64,000 bases of DNA from the NCBI RefSeq assembly GCF_006175945.1, contig NZ_VAJL01000001.1:2806501-2870500 (forward strand), read 5' to 3'. This DNA is from Chryseobacterium mulctrae. GTDB taxonomy: Bacteria; Bacteroidota; Bacteroidia; Flavobacteriales; Weeksellaceae. The notes under the pieces were generated by a model. That model was not told the origin of the DNA. It did not search any database and saw only the letters and a list, made by a program, of their open reading frames with translations. Shown in pieces: positions 1-9,244 of the stretch (positions are counted from its first letter, which is position 1; each line of letters starts with the position of its first letter). The position numbers were made by a program, and so were the translations under genes.

Positions 1-376
1 TTATCAAAAGTCTGTAAGCATTTTCGCCGTTTTTTTGTGGCTCAAGAAAATAAGGAGTTTCAAAATAAACAGAATCTACTTCAGCTTCTTTTACGAAATG
101 TTCAATAGAAAGAATCTTAGTTTTCTCGGGACTTGCGGCTTCGTAATCTTCATCTTCCAGAACAACATATTTATCGTCCATCAGATACCCTTTTACAATG
201 TTTGCCCACTTCACTTCCTTACCTGTTTTTTCGTTAACTCTTTTGAATTTAATATTAGAAAAGTCAGATTTATCCAGCATATCAAGATCGAGTTTGCTGG
301 TTTCTGTTGCAGAATAAATCTTCACAGGAATATTGACTAAGCCAAAACCAATGGCACCGTTCCAAATTGCTTTCAT
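1..376 (-). CDS. ku: Non-homologous end joining protein Ku (partial, C-terminus off the left edge)
   Basis: The first 125 residues of bacterial Ku. Ku is a ring-forming dimer that binds DNA double-strand ends and recruits ligase LigD. The minus-strand reading opens [20 protein letters not shown], the typical start of the Ku core domain. It continues through [19 protein letters not shown] and a segment rich in acidic residues, and is still open at base 1. The ATG is at 376-374. No ligD is visible because the flank lies outside the window. Family assignment comes from recognising the sequence. Confidence 0.9.
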   Translation of the reverse strand, partial: MKAIWNGAIGFGLVNIPVKIYSATETSKLDLDMLDKSDFSNIKFKRVNEKTGKEVKWANIVKGYLMDDKYVVLEDEDYEAASPEKTKILSIEHFVKEAEVDSVYFETPYFLEPQKNGENAYRLLI

Positions 377-480
377 TGTCTTACTTTTTTAGGAAAACTT
401 GCAATGATTGTGCCGTGAAAGTTTTTAATTTAACCGAAAATTTGTACTGAGAAGACGACAGAATTATTATTTGTAATTAG

Positions 481-547
481 TTTGTCATTCCGTAGGAATC
501 TAAATGCTTTTAAATAAACTTTGTTGAGATTCCTACGGAATGACAAA
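481..547. repeat. REP-like palindrome (21-bp perfect arms)
   Basis: Perfect inverted repeat. The left arm at 481-501 starts TTTGTCATTCCGTAGG, the right arm is 527-547, and 25 nt lie between them. A related palindrome with the same TGTCATTCCGTAG core lies at 34896-34953, which suggests a dispersed repeat family. Confidence 0.8.
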
Positions 548-589
548 CATCCTATTTAATAATTATTATATAAATAAGTTTAAATAAAA

Positions 590-612
590 AAGCGGAGAAA
601 AAATCTCCGCTT
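590..612 (-). terminator. Rho-independent terminator of aspS
   Basis: Stem AAGCGGAGA/TCTCCGCTT with an A-rich loop. On the minus strand it is followed by a T run, just beyond the aspS stop codon. Confidence 0.75.
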
Positions 613-617
613 CTAAT

Positions 618-2372
618 TTATGCTTTTAAATTTAATTTCAATTCCAATTCATCGAGCTGTTCATCAGCAATTGATGAAGGCGCATCGATCATCACATCAC
701 GTCCAGAATTATTTTTCGGGAATGCAATATAATCTCTAATAACCTCATTTCCATCCAAAATAGCTACCAAACGGTCAAATCCGAAAGCTAAACCACCATG
801 AGGCGGAGCTCCGTATTTGAACGCATTCATTAAGAATCCAAACTGAGCTTCTGCTTCTTCTTTTGAGAATCCTAAAAGGTCAAACATTTTAGATTGAAGA
901 TCTTTATCAAAAATTCTGATAGAACCTCCACCGATCTCGTTTCCGTTCAACACCATATCGTATGCATTAGCTCTTGCTTTTCCTGGATCTGTTTCCAATA
1001 AATGAATATCTTCAGGTTTTGGAGACGTGAAAGGGTGGTGCATTGCGTGATAACGTCCGCTTTCTTCATCAAATTCCAATAATGGGAAGTCAACAACCCA
1101 AAGTGGTGCAAAAACGTCTCCTTTTCTTAATCCTAAACGGTTTCCAAGCTCCATTCTCAAAGCAGAAAGCTGAGTTCTTACTTTGTGCTCATTTCCTGAA
1201 AGAATCAACATTAAATCGCCTTCTTTCGCTCCGAATTTTTCGATGATTTTTGCTAAATCTTCCTCGTTGTAAAATTTATTTACAGAAGAAGTTTTCACTC
1301 CGTCATTCTGGAATTTAGCCCAAACCATTCCTGAAGCTCCAATTTGTGGTCTTTTCACCCAATCAACAAGTTCGTCGATTTGCTTTCTTGTATAATCTGC
1401 ACAACCTTCAACATTGATTCCGACAACCAATTCTGCGTCATCAAATATTTTGAAATCTTTTCCTTTTACTAAATCGTTTAATTCAACGAATTCCATTCCG
1501 AAACGGATATCCGGTTTGTCGTTTCCGTATTTCTGCATTGCATCAGCAAACGTAATTCTTGGGAAAGTTCCGAATTCCTGACCTGTAATATCTTTGATTA
1601 ACGTTTTCGTCATTCCTTCAAAAACATTCATTACATCTTCCTGCTCTACGAATGCCATTTCGCAATCGATTTGTGTGAATTCCGGCTGTCTGTCGGCTCT
1701 CAAATCTTCGTCACGGAAACATTTCACGATCTGGAAATATTTATCCATTCCACCAACCATCAACAATTGTTTGAAAGTCTGTGGAGATTGTGGCAATGCA
1801 TAAAACTGTCCCGGATTCATTCTGCTTGGAACCACGAAATCTCTAGCTCCTTCCGGGGTAGATTTGATTAAAACCGGAGTTTCAACCTCGATAAATCCTT
1901 CGTCTGAAAGATAATTTCTCACCTTTTGCGCCATTTTGTGACGGAAGATCAATTTATCTCTTACCGGAGCTCTTCTGATATCCAGGTAACGGTATTTCAT
2001 TCTTAATTCTTCACCTCCGTCTGTTTCGTCTTCAATCGTGAAAGGCGGAAGTTGAGATTCATTAAGAACTTCTAATTTTTCAACTAAAATTTCAATTTCC
2101 CCAGTTGGAATATTGGGGTTTTTGCTGACTCTTTCGATCACGCGTCCTGTAACCTGAATAACGAATTCACGTCCCAATTTTTTTGCATTTTCCATCAATT
2201 CCGCTGTAGAACGGTCTTGGTCGAAAACCAACTGAGTAATTCCGTAACGATCTCGAAGATCTATCCAAATCATAAATCCTTTATCACGAATGGTTTGTAC
2301 CCATCCTGAAAGTGTAACTTCTTCATTAAGATTTTTGAGAGATAATTCTCCGTTTGTGTGCGATCGAAACAT
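618..2372 (-). CDS. aspS: Aspartate--tRNA ligase
   Basis: Class II aminoacyl-tRNA synthetase that charges tRNA-Asp in the cytoplasm. The protein has 584 residues, the usual length for bacterial AspRS. The N-terminal OB-fold anticodon-binding domain covers about residues 1-110 and includes [20 protein letters not shown]. The catalytic core has motif 2 ([18 protein letters not shown]) and motif 3 ([13 protein letters not shown]). The bacterial GAD insertion domain lies between them, at about 290-400. It appears to be a single-gene unit with its own terminator. A perfect 14-bp tandem duplication sits just upstream of the start codon. Confidence 0.97.
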   Translation of the reverse strand: MFRSHTNGELSLKNLNEEVTLSGWVQTIRDKGFMIWIDLRDRYGITQLVFDQDRSTAELMENAKKLGREFVIQVTGRVIERVSKNPNIPTGEIEILVEKLEVLNESQLPPFTIEDETDGGEELRMKYRYLDIRRAPVRDKLIFRHKMAQKVRNYLSDEGFIEVETPVLIKSTPEGARDFVVPSRMNPGQFYALPQSPQTFKQLLMVGGMDKYFQIVKCFRDEDLRADRQPEFTQIDCEMAFVEQEDVMNVFEGMTKTLIKDITGQEFGTFPRITFADAMQKYGNDKPDIRFGMEFVELNDLVKGKDFKIFDDAELVVGINVEGCADYTRKQIDELVDWVKRPQIGASGMVWAKFQNDGVKTSSVNKFYNEEDLAKIIEKFGAKEGDLMLILSGNEHKVRTQLSALRMELGNRLGLRKGDVFAPLWVVDFPLLEFDEESGRYHAMHHPFTSPKPEDIHLLETDPGKARANAYDMVLNGNEIGGGSIRIFDKDLQSKMFDLLGFSKEEAEAQFGFLMNAFKYGAPPHGGLAFGFDRLVAILDGNEVIRDYIAFPKNNSGRDVMIDAPSSIADEQLDELELKLNLKA

Positions 2373-2376
2373 TGTT

Positions 2377-2404
2377 TTAGATATTAGACGTTAGATATTA
2401 GACG
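2377..2404. repeat. 14-bp tandem duplication in the aspS leader
   Basis: TTAGATATTAGACG occurs twice, head to tail, at 2377-2390 and 2391-2404, immediately 5' of the aspS start codon. Confidence 0.85.
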
Positions 2405-2462
2405 TTAATGTGCCTAATTTTTCGTTGACAAAGATAAGGTTTTTGAAAGTTTTTAAAACAAA

Positions 2463-2484
2463 AAAACTCCCCGAAGGAAGTTTT
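2463..2484 (-). terminator. Terminator after the ankyrin gene
   Basis: On the minus strand a 9-bp stem (AAAACTTCC with GGGAGTTTT, one G-U pair) closes a TTCG tetraloop and is followed by T residues. Confidence 0.7.
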
Positions 2485-2507
2485 AAGCTATTATATTATC
2501 AATTTTT

Positions 2508-2942
2508 CTAAAGAAGTGCAGCTGTTTCCGGATGATTGTTTTCTAAAGCAAGATCTTTAGCTGTTTTACCATTGTTATCTTTTGTCTCTTTTTTTGCTCC
2601 GTTTTTTAAAAAAAGTTTTACGATATCTGTGTATCCATACATTGCAGCATACATTAACGGAGTAGTATAGCTGCAAGTTTTGTTGACGCTTATATTGTTT
2701 GCAAGTAAATAGTTGATTAGATTCACTCTTTCATACCTTGCGCTTAAAGAAAGCATATTGTAAGAAACTCCTTTGATATCAAAACATGTAAGAAAGTCTT
2801 CTTTTGTGAAAACCTTTTTTATATCTTCTATTTTATCCGTCTGAAAAACTTTCATTTTCTCATTTGAAAGTTTTTGTGCAAATAATCCATTACTAAAGAT
2901 AGCAATCCCAAATAGTAAAGTAGTAGTAATTATTTTTTTCAT
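2508..2942 (-). CDS. Secreted ankyrin-repeat protein
   Basis: 144 residues. A signal peptide (KKIITTTLLFGIAIFSNGLFAQ, cleavage after about residue 22) precedes a short helical region and ankyrin repeats. The clearest repeat unit is TTPLMYAAMYGYTDIVKLFL, followed by a degenerate GKTAKDLALENNHPETAALL unit at the C-terminus. Ankyrin repeats mediate protein-protein contacts; the partner is unknown. It lies 58 bp downstream of the S41 peptidase on the same strand, so the two may be cotranscribed. It is a paralogue of the ankyrin protein at 6075-6500, with matching size, signal peptide and NGAKKETK segment. Confidence 0.85.
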   Translation of the reverse strand: MKKIITTTLLFGIAIFSNGLFAQKLSNEKMKVFQTDKIEDIKKVFTKEDFLTCFDIKGVSYNMLSLSARYERVNLINYLLANNISVNKTCSYTTPLMYAAMYGYTDIVKLFLKNGAKKETKDNNGKTAKDLALENNHPETAALL

Positions 2943-3000
2943 AAATCTTAATTTTATCTAACTAATATACAAAGCTAAATAATTTTTTTGATACATGTTG

Positions 3001-5172
3001 CTAATTATTAATCCATTTCATTGCTTTTTCCAAAACTTCGTCTCGACTATTTTTTATTCCTTCAATTGTAGGCTTTACTTCTATATCGGGAATGATTCCT
3101 ATTCTTTGAGTTTCTGATTCATCAGGATTGTAAATACCTATTCCTGTAAAGGTGGTTTGAAGTTCTCCTGGTAATGTAATGTATGAAACATTTCCGTCTG
3201 CACCAGCAGTTTGAGAACCAAAAACTTTAGCGTGAGGTGCTTTTCTCAATGCCATTGTATGGTATTCTGAACTGCTGATTGATGTTTCATTTACCAAAAT
3301 AGCAATTTTTCCGAGATAGTAATTTTTATTATTAGTTCCTATAGGTGCACCCTCTTTTATTATGTAATCTCCTGGCGAAGTTAATGTTGTCGTAGAAAAT
3401 TTTACAAATTGCTCAGGTTTTGACAGTAAGAAATTTCCTATTTCAAAGATCACAAATTTTGAGGGGTATGTGCGTAAATCTATCACTAAACCTTTTGTGT
3501 TTTTTATCTCGTTGAAAATATCTGAAAGTTTGTCTTTCTTAACATCTGCCATGTGAAGATAAGCAATATTGTTATTTAGCATTGTAAACATCGATGGTTG
3601 CTTCTGGGTGTAGTTTATTTCATCATATTTGTATGTTTTAAGAGATGTTGTTTTTGTAACTCCATTGCTTAAATATTTTACATTGATTTGATCATTATTG
3701 GTTCTTAACAGATAATTTGATAAACTACTTAATTTGCCAGATCTATTTGAAGCAGGTAAATATTTTGATTTCTCTTCAAGTATTTTTAAAATGTTTTTTC
3801 CGTCAACTTCCAATATTACATCTCCTATTTTCAGGTCTGTTTTTTTTCCTAATTCATCATCCAGATAATTTTTAATGACAGCGCTGTTTTCTATGAAATC
3901 AATTTCAAGGGGTGGGAATTTTGTTCCAAAAAAACTGTGTGTAATTTTATTATTTACTCTAGCATGAGAGTCGTTAATTCTGGTAGCAATTTCCAAGCAG
4001 ACGAGTGTGTATTTTGTTTCATCGGTTGCATTAATAAATTTCGGAATAAATTCTGATAAAACTTTCTTCCAATCTTCACCTATTGCATATCGGTATGGAA
4101 AATAATACTGAATGATATTCCAGTAACGGTACAAACTTAAAAGCCTAAATCCTGCATCTGGAGAAGTCATTTTAGGGTAAGGATTTTCATTTCGAAAGAT
4201 AGGATTCTGAACATTGCTATCCAGTGAAATATAGTAGTTTGAATTTTTCCTTTCTGCTGTTTTTACTTTTAATAATAAATCGGTGAGCTCTTTAGAAAAC
4301 CCTGAAGTTGTAATCCATTTCAAATCGGCTTTCATTTTCAGATTTTTGGGTTCAGGATCATTTTTAGTTTGAAATTCTCCTAAACTTTTAATCCACTCTA
4401 TTAAAATTTGATTTCTTTGATTTTCTGAAGCTCCTAGACTTTTGTGATAGATTCTAAAAAGCTCATAATCCCAATTAAAGTTTCCCGCTGCAACATTCGG
4501 ATGATAGTATTTTAAATATCCCCATATAAGTCCAAGGTTTTTAAGATATTCAACATTGTTCTTGTCAAGATTTATTGCATTGATTTTCGAACCATTATCA
4601 AATTCTTTGTCAGAATTTATTTTATCTACTTTTTTATCAAAAGCTTTTACTTTATCAATGTTTTCACCATCAATTGTGATTTGTAGATTATCAACCCACA
4701 TTTTTCCTTTTCCTGAAAGCAGTGCACCTACAACTATTTTCTTCGTATCGTTGGGTGAAAGCTTTAAAGATATTTCATATTTTTTCCAATCATTGGTACC
4801 GTTTATATTTAAATCTTGCATGTTTTTAAAAGAAACTTCGGGATCTATTCTCATCCATAAACTTGCATAACCTTCGGTGATATTTTGTGTTTTTATAAAG
4901 CCCGAAACGGTAATTTCTTTACCGTCATAATTTTCAGGTAATGTATACATTATTCCAGAGAAGCCCTCTTTTTCATTTTCTATGACAACCGAAGTTTTCC
5001 CTTCTTGTTTTTCATGTGTATCTGTATATGCTTTTCCAGAATTACCTCTTATTGGGTTCCATATTTTTGGAAAATTGTTTTCTACAGCTTCAAAGTTGAG
5101 GTTTTCCACTTTCTTTTGAGCATAGATTATAGTTCCCAGTAGCAGAAATGTGAATATTAAATATTTTTTCAT
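3001..5172 (-). CDS. S41-family (C-terminal processing-like) serine peptidase, secreted
   Basis: 723 residues. I start at the ATG at 5172, not the in-frame ATG at 5229, because it opens a clear signal peptide (MKKYLIFTFLLLGTIIYAQ). Residues about 20-190 form a carbohydrate-binding-like beta domain. A helical region follows with the motif LGLIWGYLKYYHPNV that often precedes S41 domains. A PDZ-like segment (IGDVILEVDGKNIL) comes next, then the S41 core with KGLVIDLRTYPS and the candidate nucleophile segment TSISSSEYHTMAL. The likely role is periplasmic or outer-surface proteolysis; the substrate is unknown. Confidence 0.88.
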   Translation of the reverse strand: MKKYLIFTFLLLGTIIYAQKKVENLNFEAVENNFPKIWNPIRGNSGKAYTDTHEKQEGKTSVVIENEKEGFSGIMYTLPENYDGKEITVSGFIKTQNITEGYASLWMRIDPEVSFKNMQDLNINGTNDWKKYEISLKLSPNDTKKIVVGALLSGKGKMWVDNLQITIDGENIDKVKAFDKKVDKINSDKEFDNGSKINAINLDKNNVEYLKNLGLIWGYLKYYHPNVAAGNFNWDYELFRIYHKSLGASENQRNQILIEWIKSLGEFQTKNDPEPKNLKMKADLKWITTSGFSKELTDLLLKVKTAERKNSNYYISLDSNVQNPIFRNENPYPKMTSPDAGFRLLSLYRYWNIIQYYFPYRYAIGEDWKKVLSEFIPKFINATDETKYTLVCLEIATRINDSHARVNNKITHSFFGTKFPPLEIDFIENSAVIKNYLDDELGKKTDLKIGDVILEVDGKNILKILEEKSKYLPASNRSGKLSSLSNYLLRTNNDQINVKYLSNGVTKTTSLKTYKYDEINYTQKQPSMFTMLNNNIAYLHMADVKKDKLSDIFNEIKNTKGLVIDLRTYPSKFVIFEIGNFLLSKPEQFVKFSTTTLTSPGDYIIKEGAPIGTNNKNYYLGKIAILVNETSISSSEYHTMALRKAPHAKVFGSQTAGADGNVSYITLPGELQTTFTGIGIYNPDESETQRIGIIPDIEVKPTIEGIKNSRDEVLEKAMKWINN

Positions 5173-5258
5173 AATTGATTGAATTTTATCTGAATAAAGT
5201 GAATAGTATGTCTTAGAATATGCAATCAAAGTTTAACAGACTATTTGCGTTACAAATC

Positions 5259-5465
5259 TTAATCTTTTATATACTCAAGGAGGTCTCCCGGCTGACAATC
5301 GAGAATTTTACAGATTGCTTCTAATGTAGAGAGCTTCAAAGCTTTAGCTTTCCCTGTTTTTAAAATTGAAAGATTGGCTTGTGTAATTCCTATTTTTTCT
5401 GCAAGTTCCTGAGACTGCATTTTTCTTTTCGCCAACATGACGTCTACATTGATTACTATTGGCAT
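5259..5465 (-). CDS. Small XRE/Cro-type transcriptional regulator (YozG-like)
   Basis: 68 residues, almost entirely a helix-turn-helix of the Cro/C1 type (AEKIGITQANLSILKTGKAK). The C-terminus CKILDCQPGDLLEY is typical of the small YozG-like regulators. It starts 3 bp after the DUF2975-like membrane gene. Pairing of a DUF2975 protein with such a regulator is a recurring arrangement. It may autoregulate the upstream cluster, whose promoter carries two 12-bp palindromes 21 bp apart at 7139-7171; that link is inference. Confidence 0.88.
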   Translation of the reverse strand: MPIVINVDVMLAKRKMQSQELAEKIGITQANLSILKTGKAKALKLSTLEAICKILDCQPGDLLEYIKD

Positions 5466-5468
5466 AAT

Positions 5469-6065
5469 TTATATTGTTAAATCGTTTTCAGATTGTAAGT
5501 CGTACCCTTTTTTAAAGAATTCTACAATGAATAAAATAAAAACTCCAAAAAATAAAAAGTAAAACGTATATAGATCTGATGTACCAAAAATGTTTAAATG
5601 AAAAATACTTATGAATAGTATTAATATTGAAAATATAATATTAAGCCATCCAAATCTCTTCAGCCATAGAATTACATTGAGATTAAAAACTTTATCGCTG
5701 CTTATTTCTTTAAAACTTTTATAGCCTGTATAAAAGAAGCCTACTAAGAATAAATCTCTTACAGTATTGTTGATATATGTTCCTAAATTAAAAATCCCAG
5801 TAATTAAGTTTTGTGTAGTAAAAGGAATGTAGAATTTAAATTTCATCACATCATCATATTTGCTTGTAAACTTGTTTATTTCCCAACCTACATCATTCCC
5901 AATTACAAAAAAGGTGGATAAAATGTATGAATGATTGCTATAATTATAATAGGAAACCCAATAACCAATTTGCTCATAGATCGATTTTCCTACCAGAATA
6001 ATAAACAATACAAAAATGAAATAACTGATATATTGAGAGAGTGAATCTTTTCCGATAATTTTCAT
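5469..6065 (-). CDS. DUF2975-type integral membrane protein
   Basis: 198 residues with about four hydrophobic helices, near residues 13-33, 95-115, 135-155 and 165-185. The layout, size and direct linkage to an XRE regulator fit the DUF2975 family, whose function is not established. The tail ends SENDLTI, the same terminal residues as the paralogue at 6557-7111. The gene starts 9 bp after the ankyrin gene at 6075-6500 and almost abuts the XRE gene, so cotranscription is likely. Confidence 0.75.
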   Translation of the reverse strand: MKIIGKDSLSQYISYFIFVLFIILVGKSIYEQIGYWVSYYNYSNHSYILSTFFVIGNDVGWEINKFTSKYDDVMKFKFYIPFTTQNLITGIFNLGTYINNTVRDLFLVGFFYTGYKSFKEISSDKVFNLNVILWLKRFGWLNIIFSILILFISIFHLNIFGTSDLYTFYFLFFGVFILFIVEFFKKGYDLQSENDLTI

Positions 6066-6074
6066 AGCTGTAAT

Positions 6075-6500
6075 TTATTCTAAAAGTGTAATGATTTCTT
6101 TTTGATCATATTTTTTGGCATAATCCAAAGCATTGTAACCTTTTTCTGTTTTGGTTTCTTTTTTTGCTCCATTTTCCAAAAGTTTTTTTGCGATATTAAG
6201 ATTGCCATATTTAGCAGCAAACATTAAAGGTGTTTTGCCGTCACATATTTTTTCTAAATCTGCTTTTTCATCAATAAGTTTTTGGAAAACCTTAGAACTA
6301 TTCATCTTGATTGCCAAAGCTAATAATGAGTAAGATATATTTTCTATGGGATAACAAGCATTAATATTTTCCTTATTCACTAATGTAGAAAAACTGGAAG
6401 TATCATCATACTTCAGCATTTTTTTGTGCTCATCTGTAAGTTCCTGAGCAGAGAAAGTACTGATTGTAAATGCGAAGATTATTAAAAATAGTTTTTTCAT
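6075..6500 (-). CDS. Secreted ankyrin-repeat protein (paralogue)
   Basis: 141 residues with a signal peptide (MKKLFLIIFAFTISTFSAQ) and about three ankyrin-like units: YSLLALAIKMNSSKVFQKLI, KTPLMFAAKYGNLNIAKKLL and a final GYNALDYAKKYDQKEIITLL. Size and order match the protein at 2508-2942. It is sandwiched between two DUF2975-type membrane genes with short gaps, which suggests a functional link between an exported ankyrin protein and the membrane proteins; no function is known. Confidence 0.85.
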   Translation of the reverse strand: MKKLFLIIFAFTISTFSAQELTDEHKKMLKYDDTSSFSTLVNKENINACYPIENISYSLLALAIKMNSSKVFQKLIDEKADLEKICDGKTPLMFAAKYGNLNIAKKLLENGAKKETKTEKGYNALDYAKKYDQKEIITLLE

Positions 6501-6556
6501 TGTATAATTTTTTTGATATTAAATTTATATTAAAGTGAATCTTAGTTTTATAGAAT

Positions 6557-7111
6557 TTATATAGTTAGATCATTTTCTTCTTTTAACAGCAGTCCTTTTT
6601 TGAGAATGTCTTGATAAAGATAAATGAGAAGAGTGATGAAAATATGGATAAGAATGAAAATGAAATTTTCGCTAAAATGGATTTCATGAGTATTAAAAAT
6701 AGAGTAGATGATCATTGCCATCCAAAAAACTATAGGAACAATATTTATTTGTAAAAACTTTTTAGACGCATTTAGATTTTCTTCAGTAAATGAAGTGTTG
6801 GTATTGAAAATTGCGAAAAATTTTTGCATTAAAAAAAAATAAAAAGAATAAAATCCAAAAACAAGAACCATGAAAATAGGTGATAAAGATTTTGTTGGAA
6901 ATCCGACTGCAAATTTTGTAAAAGGCAATTTTAGATGAACCATTTCTTTCCCTTCGTGATGTATTCTATCAATAAGGTTGGTCTTTATGTTACTAATCTC
7001 CTCATACATATATATTAATAGTCCGGAAATAATATAGATAAGGATTAGGATGCTGAGAATAAAGCAAATTTTTGCAAGCCAATAAACTAAGCCTGATAAT
7101 GTTATTTTCAT
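6557..7111 (-). CDS. DUF2975-type integral membrane protein (paralogue)
   Basis: 184 residues with about four hydrophobic segments (residues 10-30, 75-95, 120-140, 150-172). It ends LKEENDLTI, sharing the C-terminal ENDLTI with the DUF2975-type protein at 5469-6065, so the two are probably duplicates. It is the first gene of a minus-strand run DUF2975 - ankyrin - DUF2975 - XRE. A well-formed promoter with palindromic operators lies just upstream. Function unknown. Confidence 0.7.
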   Translation of the reverse strand: MKITLSGLVYWLAKICFILSILILIYIISGLLIYMYEEISNIKTNLIDRIHHEGKEMVHLKLPFTKFAVGFPTKSLSPIFMVLVFGFYSFYFFLMQKFFAIFNTNTSFTEENLNASKKFLQINIVPIVFWMAMIIYSIFNTHEIHFSENFIFILIHIFITLLIYLYQDILKKGLLLKEENDLTI

Positions 7112-7131
7112 GTGTAAGTATTTTATTATTG

Positions 7132-7160
7132 CAAATGTATAATTAATTATCGCAAAACAA
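7132..7160 (-). promoter_or_regulatory. Promoter of the DUF2975/ankyrin/XRE cluster
   Basis: Read on the minus strand: TTG (7160-7158), an 18-bp spacer, then TACATTTG (7139-7132). This fits the Bacteroidota -33 TTG / -7 TAnnTTTG pattern. The start codon is at 7111. Confidence 0.65.
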
Positions 7161-7171
7161 TAATTAATTAT
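7139..7171. promoter_or_regulatory. Two palindromic operator-like sites, 21 bp apart
   Basis: The self-complementary 12-mer ATAATTAATTAT occurs at 7139-7150 and again at 7160-7171. The first copy lies in the promoter spacer and the second lies over and upstream of the -33 box. This suggests repression by a dimeric regulator, perhaps the XRE protein at 5259-5465. Confidence 0.6.
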
Positions 7172-7209
7172 TGAAATTTTAAAATATTTTAAATCGGATA
7201 TAAAAAAAA

Positions 7210-7231
7210 TACCGAAGAAAAATCTCCGGTA
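7210..7231 (-). terminator. Terminator after the DUF937 gene
   Basis: Stem TACCG/CGGTA with further partial pairing, followed on the minus strand by eight T residues. Confidence 0.65.
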
Positions 7232-7257
7232 CTTCCATATTTTTATTTTTTGAAAAA

Positions 7258-7917
7258 TTATTTTCCTCCAAAAAGTCCACCAAGAAGATCTCCTAAACCG
7301 CCTCCGCTTTGTTGTTGTTTTTGTTGTCCTCCTCCCAAAACGCTTCCTAAAATATCATTCAAAGGATTTCCTGAAGATTGCGATTGTCCTCCTCCTAAAA
7401 CACTTCCAAGAATATCGTTCAGTGGATTAGACTGTTGCTGTTGAGCCTGAGTTTGTGCACCGCCTAAAATTCCTCCTAAAAGATCACCAAGACCTCCTGC
7501 TCCAACATTATTCTGTTGTTTTTCTTTACCAATATAGCCCATGATTACCGGAGCAAGCATTGCCAAAATAGGACCGATTTTATCAATAGAGATTCCTGTA
7601 TTTTGTGAGAGTTGATTCTCAACAGTGCTTTTCTCATTTCCGAAAATATGAGAGAGTATCGATCCGCCTTCACTTTGTCTCGTTTCCAACTGCGAAGTGT
7701 CGTTTAAAATACTTCCGTCGTGATCTTTATCTAGTGCGTTATTTAAAGCCTCAGCTTCTTTATTGTCCTGAGATTTGTTTCTCAGATAGGAGATTACAAG
7801 AGGTGTTGCCACCGCCAATAGCGCAATGATTTGGTTTTTACTGATTCCGAATTTGTTTTCAGCTTGTTCTGCAACCTGATTTCCTGTGTTTCCTGTAAGT
7901 AAATCAATTAAACTCAT
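7258..7917 (-). CDS. DUF937 domain-containing protein
   Basis: 219 residues. The N-terminal 150 residues match the DUF937 pattern, including GISKNQIIALLAVATPLVISYL and GISIDKIGPILAMLAPVIMGYI. A low-complexity C-terminus repeats the unit NPLNDILGSVLGGG and ends GGGLGDLLGGLFGGK, rich in Gly, Gln and Leu. No signal peptide is visible. The family function is unknown. It has its own terminator and appears monocistronic. Confidence 0.88.
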   Translation of the reverse strand: MSLIDLLTGNTGNQVAEQAENKFGISKNQIIALLAVATPLVISYLRNKSQDNKEAEALNNALDKDHDGSILNDTSQLETRQSEGGSILSHIFGNEKSTVENQLSQNTGISIDKIGPILAMLAPVIMGYIGKEKQQNNVGAGGLGDLLGGILGGAQTQAQQQQSNPLNDILGSVLGGGQSQSSGNPLNDILGSVLGGGQQKQQQSGGGLGDLLGGLFGGK

Positions 7918-7990
7918 TTTTGTGTTTATTTTTTAAGTGTTAATAAACTCAAAGTTATTAAAAAAATAGATATGTATAAGTATTCCAGAC

Positions 7991-9244
7991 CTAAAGTTCT
8001 TTAATCTCTTTCTCAGTATAGCCTTTGATTTTTAATAAGTATATATATTCTTCGGCACTTTTTGTCATCCAATCAACGGGCTCAGGAGGTATTTTTTTAT
8101 CAAGAGTGAATTCTAATATTCCGACATTGTTATTCATCCACGGGAGTAAATAATATTTTAAACCACCTTTGTAAGATTTAGATTTTGCAAAATTTTCTGC
8201 CTGTGGAATTTGAATAATAATTTTGTAGGTCAAAAAATAAAATGCAGGTATCAATATCACAGACTTTGCAAGCCATTGCCTTAATTTAAGTGAAATAACG
8301 TCTGATACGCCAAGTCCTAAGAATATTGCAAGAATATAATTAAACGGAATGAAGTATACATAATTATCTGAAACGCCAAAAATTATTGAGAAAATAAATA
8401 TTGGTAAAGCACTTCCTGTTAAAAAAAAGAATAAGAGTTTATTTTTTTTGTATAAAAGAAACATCCCTAGGATTGAAGAAATTAGAAAGTACCAAAAATT
8501 ATAAACAAGATAACCGATTGCAATTAATAAACTTTTTAAAATATTAGTATTAGATATTTTTTCAGAGACCACACCAGAAGAGTAAACACTAGATAAAGGC
8601 TCATTATTTTTTAATGGAAAAATAAACAGCCCTAAAAATAGAGCCCCTAAAATAGTGATGGAAATATATTTAATTTTTTTCGGCACAATTAACAATATTA
8701 GAACTCCGAAAGCGGGAAAAATTAAAACATTTTGAATGTGACTGAATAGACTGATTCCTAGTATAATAGCACTGTAAATAATTAAAATGTATCTTTTAGA
8801 GAGTATTGTTAAAATAACAAGATAGAAAAATAATGAGATAATTAGTAGATTGAAAGTATATATTTCTACAATCTCGGCATTCTTCCAAAATGAGAATCCT
8901 AGCCCAAAAACTATACTTGCAGTAAGAGAAGCAAGATTGCTTTTCGTAATCAAAAGACATGTTTTATAAAGTATGGGGACGCATAGTGCTGCTGAAACAA
9001 TAGTAAGCCACCTTGCAATTTCTCTGCCTTCTGCAAATGGTAATGCTTTTGTTAAAAGTACCAAAGTATTGCTGTAAAGAAAATGCGCATAGGTAGAAGT
9101 TGAGTTTATAAATGTACCACGCTCAGCATTTAGAACAAAATCAACAGAGTCTCCAAAAGGTACTTTTGAAAAACTTCCGATGAAATAAACAAATAGAAAA
9201 CCTACGAATAAAATAATAGTAAGTTTTTTTTTATTATTTACCAT
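7991..9244 (-). CDS. Multi-pass membrane protein, glycosyltransferase-like (DUF2723-like N-terminus)
   Basis: 417 residues with about ten hydrophobic segments. The N-terminal layout resembles the DUF2723 / protein O-mannosyltransferase-like fold: a first helix, then an acidic PFGDSVDFVLNAERG loop, and FWKNAEIVEIYTFN after the third or fourth helix. It is far shorter than typical DUF2723 proteins and lacks their large C-terminal part. Its ATG overlaps the stop of the DUF2480 gene by one base, so translational coupling is likely. A role in transferring sugar from a lipid carrier is inference. Confidence 0.6.
   Translation of the reverse strand: MVNNKKKLTIILFVGFLFVYFIGSFSKVPFGDSVDFVLNAERGTFINSTSTYAHFLYSNTLVLLTKALPFAEGREIARWLTIVSAALCVPILYKTCLLITKSNLASLTASIVFGLGFSFWKNAEIVEIYTFNLLIISLFFYLVILTILSKRYILIIYSAIILGISLFSHIQNVLIFPAFGVLILLIVPKKIKYISITILGALFLGLFIFPLKNNEPLSSVYSSGVVSEKISNTNILKSLLIAIGYLVYNFWYFLISSILGMFLLYKKNKLLFFFLTGSALPIFIFSIIFGVSDNYVYFIPFNYILAIFLGLGVSDVISLKLRQWLAKSVILIPAFYFLTYKIIIQIPQAENFAKSKSYKGGLKYYLLPWMNNNVGILEFTLDKKIPPEPVDWMTKSAEEYIYLLKIKGYTEKEIKEL

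Noticed and set aside
35..340. Plus-strand open frame at the left edge
   Set aside because: It is antisense to the clear Ku reading frame and shows no protein features.
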